13,623 nt of DNA, taken from Thermodesulfovibrionales bacterium. GTDB taxonomy: Bacteria; Nitrospirota; Thermodesulfovibrionia; Thermodesulfovibrionales; Dissulfurispiraceae. Position 1 is the stretch's first letter; each line of letters starts with the position of its first letter. The DNA is taken from NCBI GenBank assembly GCA_021129835.1, contig JAJOKM010000164.1, positions 17,530 through 31,152 on the forward strand, written 5' to 3'. A program made the position numbers and the translations under genes. The notes beneath the pieces are model-generated. The model saw only the letters and a list, made by a program, of their open reading frames with translations. It had not been told where the DNA came from and did not search any database. Shown one piece after another: positions 7,956 to 13,623 of this stretch.

Positions 7956-8100
7956 ATACATCAATCCTGTATGTATTCCATTTTAGGCATTGAGGACACT
8001 TTCCGGACCAGCTATCGGCTCTAAAATTACAGTTTTATGCAGCAAAAAACCCGAGTGCTACAAGGAAGACTAAAAATAAGAGTATTGCTATCTTGCCCAT
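7945..8100 (-). pseudogene. Remnant: membrane peptide plus RadA/LapB-type zinc ribbon, interrupted
   Basis: One frame contains ATG at 8100, the 21-residue hydrophobic peptide MGKIAILLFLVFLVALGFFA(A), a TAA at 8037-8035, then 29 open codons ending at TGA 7947-7945. The second part contains CNFRADSWSGKCPQC followed by LKWNT, the rubredoxin-like zinc ribbon found at the N-terminus of RadA and the C-terminus of LapB. Its first Cys pair is lost in this frame. Deleting one A from the AAAA run at 8033-8036 would restore Cys-Ile-Asn-Cys and remove the stop. The hydrophobic half looks like a LapA-type N-terminus. One reading is a lapA-lapB pair collapsed by deletion; another is a RadA fragment. No Shine-Dalgarno precedes ATG 8100. 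The end overlaps the HARP start by 11 nt. The 21-residue peptide alone could still be expressed. Confidence 0.4.
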
Positions 8101-8139
8101 CGGTGATGATATTTAATTAGATACCGCTATTCTTCCTTT

Positions 8140-8502
8140 TTAGTCAATAATATCCTCAAAGGCTATTTTTGGAGCATCTAACCAGAATTTCTCGAGTTCA
8201 TAATATGCCCTCGTTTCGGATTCAAAGACATGGACAACGACATCTCCATAGTCAATTAATACCCACCTTGCAAAGCTCATGCCCTCTATGTTCAGAGGCC
8301 TTGCTCCATGCCCTTTTAATATCTCTTTGACATGCTCGACTATTGTCTTGACTTGCGCGGCGCTTTCACCGGAGCAGATTACAAAATAATCTGCAATGAC
8401 CGTAAGTCCCATCAGCTCAAGGACTACAGTATCTTTTGCCTTCTTGTCGACAGATACCTTAGCGGCTTTTATTGCTTTAACCTTGCTTTCTATTTGCTTA
8501 AT
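8140..8502 (-). CDS. rsfS: Ribosomal silencing factor RsfS, probable non-canonical start
   Basis: RsfS (Iojap/DUF143 family) binds ribosomal protein L14 of the large subunit and blocks subunit joining under starvation. The family core is clear: ADYFVICSGESAAQVK, then EGMSFARWVLIDYGDVVVHV, then ETRAYYELEKFWLDA. The first in-frame ATG, at 8412, would begin inside the domain and drop the conserved first strand KAKDTVVLEL that the DNA encodes just upstream. The frame stays open back to a TAG at 8514-8512 and contains no ATG, GTG or TTG before 8412. A good AAAGGAG lies at 8511-8505, followed by ATT at 8502 (2 nt away), AAG at 8499 and ATA at 8493. I place the start at ATT 8502, giving 120 residues, the usual family length. 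The exact start is uncertain. It lies downstream of dnaJ by about 100 nt. Confidence 0.85.
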   Translation of the reverse strand: MKQIESKVKAIKAAKVSVDKKAKDTVVLELMGLTVIADYFVICSGESAAQVKTIVEHVKEILKGHGARPLNIEGMSFARWVLIDYGDVVVHVFESETRAYYELEKFWLDAPKIAFEDIID

Positions 8503-8504
8503 AA

Positions 8505-8511
8505 CTCCTTT
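8505..8511 (-). promoter_or_regulatory. Shine-Dalgarno of rsfS
   Basis: AAAGGAG on the minus strand is the only strong ribosome site upstream of the RsfS coding frame, and it supports initiation well before ATG 8412. The codon at the best spacing (5 nt) is AAG 8499, one base from ATG. ATT 8502 is close (2 nt) and ATA 8493 is far (11 nt). Confidence 0.55.
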
Positions 8512-8523
8512 CTATTTCAAAGT

Positions 8524-8529
8524 ATTATA
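8524..8529 (-). promoter_or_regulatory. Candidate -10 element ahead of rsfS
   Basis: A perfect TATAAT on the minus strand lies 15-20 nt before the rsfS ribosome site. No convincing -35 hexamer is seen at 16-18 nt upstream, so this is a weak promoter call. It would give rsfS and HARP transcription separate from the heat-shock operon. Confidence 0.25.
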
Positions 8530-8600
8530 ACATCTTCGGAAGGACTGATACCTTTTCTTTTCTCTGTCTCTTTTGGCGGGACAAATATTCTCAATGAATT

Positions 8601-9716
8601 TTAGATCGAAAAGAAGTTTTTTAGTCTGTTTTTTAATCCTTTTGGCTTGTCCTTTGATTTATTAGGTGTTCCACTGCTTATCTCCGCAAACTCCTTGAGG
8701 ATCTCTCTTTGGCGAGGCGTAAGCTTTGTGGGAACATCAATATACACACTGGCAATCTGGCTGCCTCTATGATGACTTCCGAGTCTTGGCATGCCTTTAC
8801 CCTTAAGGTGAAAGTCCTTCCCTGAATGAGTGCCAGCAGGAATCTTAACTTTAGCAGTACCATCAAGCGTAGGAATTTCTACTTCCCCACCAAAAACGGC
8901 TATATGAAATGCTATAGGAACCTGGCAATGTATATCCATGCCATTACGGGTGAAAAACGGATGCTCATCAACGGTTATCACAACATATAAATCCCCCGGA
9001 GGACCACCATAGCTGCCGATATCACCTTCGCCACTTACCCGTAGGCGGGATCCAGTGTCGATGCCAGCAGGTATTCTTACCGATATTTCCTTCGCAACTC
9101 TAACGGTGCCGCTTCCTTTGCAATTGTGACATGGATTTATAATGATATTTCCAGTTCCGCTGCATTTTCCGCAAGTCTTTACGACACTGAAAAAACCCTG
9201 CTGAAATCTGATCTGCCCTGTTCCTTTGCAGGCATGACATGTGTCAGGAGAGGTGCCTGACTTAGAGCCTGTTCCGCTGCAGATCTCGCATATCTGGCAT
9301 TTGAGAATTTTTATAATCTTTTCGGTTCCGAAGGCAGCATCTTCAAGGGTTATGCTCAGGTCATACTTTAAATCAGCACCCTTTGTTGGTCTTGCCCTTT
9401 TAGACCCACCGAAGGCGCTTAAGAAATCATCAAACATACCTTCAAAAATATCGGTGGCTGTTGTCCCTGTGCCAAACCCAAAACCACTGCCAGAGCTGAA
9501 GCCCTCAGCAGAGCCATACCTATCGTAATTGACGCGCTTTTCTGCATCACCGAGGCATGAATATGCCTCATTTATTTCCTTGAATTTCTCCTCTGCTTCC
9601 TTATCCCCTTTAGTTCTATCAGGATGGTATTTCAGGGCAAGTTGCCGAAATGCCTTCTTAATCTCTTCTTGAGTAGCAGTCTGGGTAACACCGAGTATGC
9701 TATAGTAATCTTTCAT
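8601..9716 (-). CDS. dnaJ: Chaperone DnaJ (Hsp40)
   Basis: DnaJ delivers unfolded proteins to DnaK and stimulates its ATPase. The 371-residue protein has the full type I layout. The J domain occupies about 1-68 with HPD at 31-33. A Gly/Phe-rich linker (about 72-105) follows. The zinc domain has four CxxCxGxG-type motifs, with cysteine pairs at 143/146, 160/163, 182/185 and 196/199. The C-terminal substrate domains follow (about 205-330). An extra cysteine at 140 precedes the first motif. The basic tail NKSKDKPKGLKNRLKNFF is lineage-specific. The ATG at 9716 has AGGTGA 9 nt upstream. It is the fourth gene of the heat-shock cluster but sits 161 nt after dnaK, a gap filled by a repeat. Confidence 0.97.
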   Translation of the reverse strand: MKDYYSILGVTQTATQEEIKKAFRQLALKYHPDRTKGDKEAEEKFKEINEAYSCLGDAEKRVNYDRYGSAEGFSSGSGFGFGTGTTATDIFEGMFDDFLSAFGGSKRARPTKGADLKYDLSITLEDAAFGTEKIIKILKCQICEICSGTGSKSGTSPDTCHACKGTGQIRFQQGFFSVVKTCGKCSGTGNIIINPCHNCKGSGTVRVAKEISVRIPAGIDTGSRLRVSGEGDIGSYGGPPGDLYVVITVDEHPFFTRNGMDIHCQVPIAFHIAVFGGEVEIPTLDGTAKVKIPAGTHSGKDFHLKGKGMPRLGSHHRGSQIASVYIDVPTKLTPRQREILKEFAEISSGTPNKSKDKPKGLKNRLKNFFSI

Positions 9717-9752
9717 TTTATCTAATCACCTGGATATATTGTGTAATTACTC

Positions 9753-9856
9753 AAGTTCAAGGTTCCGGGGTTCATGGTTCACAGTTAAAGAGCGATGAAA
9801 AAGGAGTCAGGATGAAGCGTGCAAAGCAGACAGCCATTAACCTTGAACCGTGAACT
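9753..9856. repeat. Degenerate GGTTCA-rich inverted repeat in the dnaK-dnaJ gap
   Basis: Bases 9769-9788 and 9837-9856 are inverted repeats matching at about 16 of 20 positions. Bases 9755-9764 also pair perfectly over 10 bp with 9839-9848. All arms are variants of GTTCA(A/C)GGTTCA. The two copies on the left could compete for the single right arm. The rest of the 161-nt gap holds no gene that I can support. It may be a small dispersed repeat, a weak attenuating hairpin between dnaK and dnaJ, or both. Confidence 0.6.
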
Positions 9857-9877
9857 TAACAACCTGAATAGTTACAT

Positions 9878-11803
9878 TTATTTTTCGTTGTCTGTCTGTT
9901 TTTTCTTATCTATATCCTCAAATTCTGCTTCTACTACTTCTTCCCCTGGAGGCTTGTCTCCGGTTTCGGTCTTTCTTTTGTCTGCCTCCTGCCTTTGTGC
10001 CGCAGCATATATCTGCTCAGCAATCTTGCGAGATGCCTTTGTAAGTTCATCTATTGATGCCTTTATTTCTGACAGGTTATCGCTTGTATCTTTAACCCTT
10101 TTGCACTTTTCGATGGCTGATTCTATCTCTGCTTTATCGCCCTCTGCAAGTTTATCGCCGTGCTCCATCAGAGACTTCTCTGCAGAATAGCAAAGGGTGT
10201 CTGCTTCGTTTCTTGCCTCCGCAACCTGTTTCTTTTTCTTGTCGTCCTCTGCATAAGATTCTGCGTCGCGCACCATTTTCTCTATGTCCTCTTTTGTAAG
10301 ACCGCTTGATGCAGTTATTCTGATAGACTGCTCCTTTCCAGTGCCCATATCCTTCGCAGAGACATGCAGAATACCGTTTGCATCTATGTCAAATGCAACT
10401 TCAATTTGCGGCATACCTCGCGGTGCTGGCGGGATTCCGACAAGTTCGAATAGACCGAGGAGCTTATTGTTAGCAGCCATCTCCCTTTCGCCCTGGCACA
10501 CCTTTATAGTGACCGCTGGCTGATTATCCGCTGCAGTGGAGAATAACTGAGTCTTCTTTGCAGGGATGGTTGTATTCTTCTCTATTATTTTTGTAAAGAT
10601 ACCACCGAGGGTCTCGATGCCGAGAGACAGAGGAGTCACATCTAAAAGTAAGACCTCTTTCTCATCGCCTTTTAGCACGGCAGCCTGAATAGCAGCTCCA
10701 ACCGCAACTACTTCGTCAGGATTAACTGTCTTATTAGGTTCTTTTGCGAAGAATTTTTGAACTGTTTGCTGAAGCATCGGTGTCCTTGTCTGCCCGCCTA
10801 CAAGCACAACCTCATCTATGTCGCCCGTAGAGAAGTTTGCGTCAGAAAGTGCTATTTTGCATGGTTCCATGGTTTTTTGGACGAGGTCATTTGTGAGCTG
10901 TTCAAACTTCGCCCTCGAAAATTTCATCAATAGGTGCTTTGGCCCTGCAGCATCAGCAGTAATAAACGGGAGGTTTATTTCTGTCTCAAATGAGGTCGAA
11001 ATCTCTATTTTTGCCCTCTCTGCCGCCTCTTTCAGTCTCTGTAGTGCCATTTTGTCTGTTCGGAGGTCAATTCCCTGCTCTTTCTTGAATTCCTCCACCA
11101 TCCAGTCAATAATCCTTAAATCATGATCGTCACCGCCGAGATGAGTATTGCCATTAGTGGATTTGACCTCTATAACACCCTCCCCGATCTCTAAGATAGA
11201 GATGTCAAAGGTCCCTCCGCCGAGGTCATAAACAGCAACTTTCTCCTCCTTCTTTTTTTCGAGTCCGTATGCGAGGGCTGCCGCTGTAGGTTCGTTTATA
11301 ATTCTAAGGACATTCAACCCTGCAATCTGTCCGGCGTCTTTTGTAGCCTGCCTCTGGCTGTCGTCAAAATATGCCGGCACAGTGATAACTGCTTCTGTAA
11401 CAGACTCTCCGAGATAGTCTTCTGCTGCCTGTTTTAGTTTCTGGAGGATCATAGCGGAAATTTCAGGGGGAGAATATCTCTTGCCCCTTATTTCTACATG
11501 GGCATCTCCGTTAGGAGCCTCAACTATCTTATACGGGAGTTTTTTCTTTGAATGTTCGACTTCTAGAGAATTATACTTTCTCCCCATCAGCCTCTTTATA
11601 GAAAATACTGTGTTTTCAGGGTTCGTGATGGACTGCCTCTTTGCTATCTGCCCGACAAGCCTCTCCCCTTTTTCTGTGATCGCTACGACTGAAGGGGTTG
11701 TCCTGGTTCCTTCCTGGTTTGGTATTATGACTTGTTCTCCGCTAATTACGACTGCGACGACTGAGTTTGTGGTGCCGAGATCTATTCCTACTGCCTTTCC
11801 CAT
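9878..11803 (-). CDS. dnaK: Chaperone DnaK (Hsp70)
   Basis: DnaK is the ATP-driven Hsp70 chaperone of the cytosol. From the ATG at 11803 it has 641 residues, the normal length. Nucleotide-domain motifs are IDLGTTNS (7-14), VYDLGGGTFDISIL (about 191-204, with the usual autophosphorylation-site threonine) and VVLVGGQTRTP (332-342). The linker LLDVTPLSLG lies near 386-395, then the substrate-binding domain and a helical lid ending in the acidic EEVVEAEFEDIDKKK. The segment after the first motif carries the insert typical of Gram-negative DnaK. The frame is open five codons further to a TTG at 11818, but GGGAGGAG at 11816-11809 sits 5 nt before ATG 11803 and fixes the start there. The gap to grpE is 49 nt, consistent with one operon. 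Confidence 0.98.
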   Translation of the reverse strand: MGKAVGIDLGTTNSVVAVVISGEQVIIPNQEGTRTTPSVVAITEKGERLVGQIAKRQSITNPENTVFSIKRLMGRKYNSLEVEHSKKKLPYKIVEAPNGDAHVEIRGKRYSPPEISAMILQKLKQAAEDYLGESVTEAVITVPAYFDDSQRQATKDAGQIAGLNVLRIINEPTAAALAYGLEKKKEEKVAVYDLGGGTFDISILEIGEGVIEVKSTNGNTHLGGDDHDLRIIDWMVEEFKKEQGIDLRTDKMALQRLKEAAERAKIEISTSFETEINLPFITADAAGPKHLLMKFSRAKFEQLTNDLVQKTMEPCKIALSDANFSTGDIDEVVLVGGQTRTPMLQQTVQKFFAKEPNKTVNPDEVVAVGAAIQAAVLKGDEKEVLLLDVTPLSLGIETLGGIFTKIIEKNTTIPAKKTQLFSTAADNQPAVTIKVCQGEREMAANNKLLGLFELVGIPPAPRGMPQIEVAFDIDANGILHVSAKDMGTGKEQSIRITASSGLTKEDIEKMVRDAESYAEDDKKKKQVAEARNEADTLCYSAEKSLMEHGDKLAEGDKAEIESAIEKCKRVKDTSDNLSEIKASIDELTKASRKIAEQIYAAAQRQEADKRKTETGDKPPGEEVVEAEFEDIDKKKQTDNEK

Positions 11804-11852
11804 TTTATCTCCTCCCAAATATTTTATTTATGTATATGATGCGCCCCCCTCA

Positions 11853-12410
11853 TTAACTCACTGCTTTTTTTGATACTGCCACAAGAGAAGCCCTTAAAAC
11901 TTTTTCGTTGTATAGGTAACCTTTCCTGAACTCCTCTACTATTGTATTGCTCTCAATGTCTTCCTTTTCGACCTGAGATATTGCGTGATGGTACATAGGA
12001 TCGAAAGGTTTACCACTTGCTGCTATGGCTACGAGTCCAAAATTTCCAAGGATCCTGCTCAATTCTTTGAGAGTATTCTCTACTCCTTTTATAAGGGATT
12101 GCGAATCAGAACTTTTTTCGGCTGAATGTTTTAGTGTCATTTCTAAGCTGTCAATGGCAGATAAAATTTCATAAATCAGAGATTCATTAGAATATTTTAT
12201 TAACTCTTCCTTGTCCTTCTGCGCCCTTTTCTTATAATTTTCGAATTCCGCATAAAGTCTCAGGTGCTTCTCCTTTGTCTCCTCAAGTTCAGCATAAACG
12301 GTTTTTGCTGCTTCCGCTGTTGCATCTTCTGTCTCTATTGAAGTGTCACCTCCTTCAGGTTTTTTATCAACACCCACTTCTGGATCAACGACCTTCTCTC
12401 CTTCTTCCAT
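11853..12410 (-). CDS. grpE: Nucleotide exchange factor GrpE
   Basis: GrpE releases ADP from DnaK and acts as a thermosensor. From the ATG at 12410 the protein has 185 residues. An acidic, disordered N-terminus is followed by a long helix (about 35-85, including LRLYAEFENYKKRAQKDKEE) that forms the dimer coiled coil. The C-terminal beta domain that contacts DnaK includes GKPFDPMYHHAI (about 133-144) and GYLYNEKVLRASLVAVSKK (about 164-182). An ATG at 12428 is in frame but has no ribosome site. GGGAGGA at 12426-12420 lies 9 nt before ATG 12410, which is therefore preferred. The gene lies between hrcA and dnaK in the classical order. Confidence 0.96.
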   Translation of the reverse strand: MEEGEKVVDPEVGVDKKPEGGDTSIETEDATAEAAKTVYAELEETKEKHLRLYAEFENYKKRAQKDKEELIKYSNESLIYEILSAIDSLEMTLKHSAEKSSDSQSLIKGVENTLKELSRILGNFGLVAIAASGKPFDPMYHHAISQVEKEDIESNTIVEEFRKGYLYNEKVLRASLVAVSKKAVS

Positions 12411-12526
12411 TATAATAGTTCCTCCCATAGAACGATTCTTATTTCACAATCTCCCTTCCACTCCGTAAAGGGTGGGGACAGAGAGAGATACCTCCTGGCA
12501 GGGTAGGGATAACATTGCCTTCATCG

Positions 12527-13603
12527 TCAATTAAATACCCTGCTTACACACTTCGCAACGGTGCCAACCATGTATATAGCCTTTGAATAATTCATCCTTG
12601 TCGGACCTATTAGAGCGATAACACCTATAGGTCTATTTCTGTCTTTATATGTCGAGGCAACAATGCTTAAGTTTTTTAATTCTTCAACAGGATTTTCATT
12701 GCCAATTACTACCTGTATGCAGTCTGCATTCGAAAATTCCTCGAGCAACTGCAATATCAGATGTTTGTCTCTTATAGCTTTTGCTATCTCTTTTATTCTT
12801 GATATATCGGAAAAATAGGGAAGGTCTATTAAGTCGTACAGGTTCGATATAAAGATATCTTCTTCTGTAAAGGATATTATTTGCTCGCATATTTTTAAGG
12901 CCTTTACTACAAGACCATCCCATATTGCCTTTTCTTGCTTCATTCTCTTTGCAAGCATAACCCTTATCTCATCGAAGGCGTAACCTGAATACTCTGAATT
13001 AAGATAATCCGCAATCCTGTTGAGATCATCTTGCTTAATCCCTGAATTTATCTTTAATATCTTGTTTTTAACCCCGCCCCCTTCTGTTATTAAGAGCGCT
13101 ACTATACCGTCTCCCTTATACTTTATAAGGCTTATTTTGCTAAAAGTTGTCTTTTCCAACGAGGGAGGGATGGCAACACTAATATAATTTGACATTACGG
13201 AGAGGGTATTTGTTATATCTAAAAACATCTTGTTTATATCGTCCTTTATTCCTTCTACCCTATTTGCAAGCTGATATATCAAGTCAGCTAAGACTTTATC
13301 CCGCTGAAATAATAAATCTTTATCGTCCTCGTAGTCTGTTGTTAATGAACTGCTGATGCCTTTGCCAAAAAGAGAATCCACATAAAACCTATAACCCTTA
13401 TCTGTGGGCACCCTTCCTGCAGAGGCATGAGGCTGGTTTAAAAAGCCAAGGTCTTCAAGGTCAGACATGATATTCCTTATGGTAGCCGGAGAAAAGCCGA
13501 GGGAATACCTTTTTACAACAAACCGCGATCCTATTGGCTCAGACCTGTCTATATAACTCTTTACGATTGCACAAAGAACCTCTCTGGTTCTATTATCCAA
13601 CAT
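12527..13603 (-). CDS. hrcA: Heat-inducible transcription repressor HrcA
   Basis: HrcA represses the chaperone operon by binding the CIRCE operator and depends on GroEL for activity. From the ATG at 13603 it has 358 residues, the usual size. The N-terminal winged helix contains SRFVVKRYSLGFSPATIRNI followed by the family signature PHASAGRVPTDKGYRFYVDS. The rest is the GAF-like dimerisation region, ending in the conserved VIALIGPTRMNYSKAIYMV. GGGAGGAG at 13613-13606 supports ATG 13603. The GTG at 13615 overlaps that ribosome site and is unlikely. First gene of the cluster; only 20 nt upstream are visible and no CIRCE is in them. A 116-nt gap to grpE holds no feature that I can support. Confidence 0.97.
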   Translation of the reverse strand: MLDNRTREVLCAIVKSYIDRSEPIGSRFVVKRYSLGFSPATIRNIMSDLEDLGFLNQPHASAGRVPTDKGYRFYVDSLFGKGISSSLTTDYEDDKDLLFQRDKVLADLIYQLANRVEGIKDDINKMFLDITNTLSVMSNYISVAIPPSLEKTTFSKISLIKYKGDGIVALLITEGGGVKNKILKINSGIKQDDLNRIADYLNSEYSGYAFDEIRVMLAKRMKQEKAIWDGLVVKALKICEQIISFTEEDIFISNLYDLIDLPYFSDISRIKEIAKAIRDKHLILQLLEEFSNADCIQVVIGNENPVEELKNLSIVASTYKDRNRPIGVIALIGPTRMNYSKAIYMVGTVAKCVSRVFN

Positions 13604-13623
13604 TTCTCCTCCCACTTCAGCGG

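Noticed and set aside
8051..8062. GAGTGCTA, 8 of 9 bases of a CIRCE half-site (HrcA operator).
   Set aside because: The partner half at the required 9-nt spacing matches only 4 of 9 bases, and the site lies inside the hydrophobic peptide frame, far from chaperone promoters.
9812..9853. Plus-strand 13-codon ORF with AAGGAG upstream in the dnaK-dnaJ gap.
   Set aside because: It runs through the inverted-repeat arm and against the direction of all genes; most likely a chance ORF within the repeat element.
11481..11873. Long plus-strand open frames opposite dnaK, dnaJ, addA, addB and dgt (also 9819-10190, 10818-11126, 2746-3039).
   Set aside because: Each lies antisense to a clear conserved gene, has no family-like motif, and is explained by codon bias of the true gene.
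12444..12524. Minus-strand ORF of 26 codons between hrcA and grpE starting MKAMLSLPCQEV.
   Set aside because: The only ribosome-site-like sequence near it lies inside the ORF, no recognisable motif is present, and the length is within chance for a 116-nt gap.

Overview
The window is a gene-dense bacterial chromosomal segment in which every convincing gene is read from the minus strand. In transcription order (right to left) these are hrcA, grpE, dnaK, dnaJ, rsfS, a short decayed stretch, a protein-only RNase P (HARP) gene, an addA/addB-type helicase-nuclease pair, a dNTPase-like HD hydrolase (dgt family), and the first 56 codons of a coiled-coil protein that runs off the left edge. No tRNA, rRNA, CRISPR array, insertion sequence or phage gene was seen. 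No stretch over 300 bases lacks a gene.

Organism: HrcA control of the chaperones, the Gram-negative-type insert in the DnaK ATPase domain, and an Aquifex-type RNA-free RNase P together suggest a Gram-negative lineage of the kind that carries HARP. Nitrospirota (Thermodesulfovibrio-like) is my best guess. Aquificota or Thermodesulfobacteriota relatives remain possible. This is inference from gene content, not a phylogeny.

Right part (about 8600-13623): the heat-shock operon hrcA-grpE-dnaK-dnaJ, complete from repressor to co-chaperone. hrcA, grpE and dnaK each carry a strong GGGAGGA-type Shine-Dalgarno that fixes their starts a few codons inside the longest open frames. The dnaK-dnaJ gap holds a degenerate GGTTCA-rich inverted repeat. 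Any CIRCE operator would lie beyond the right edge.

Middle part (about 7250-8530): rsfS, which has the whole family domain but no ATG/GTG/TTG at its proper start; a remnant of a small membrane peptide joined to a RadA/LapB-type zinc ribbon; and the HARP gene, whose four predicted catalytic aspartates are intact but which has an unusual N-terminal extension.

Left part (1-7204): AddA (UvrD-like helicase plus RecB-type nuclease) overlaps AddB (inactive helicase-like region plus Fe-S RecB-type nuclease), followed 9 nt later by dgt. The pair should process double-strand breaks for recombination; the HD enzyme may act on the dNTP pool. The addA coding sequence contains a perfect 20-bp inverted repeat with a 3-nt loop, the most striking non-gene structure here. 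A second 14-bp stem-loop lies just after dgt.
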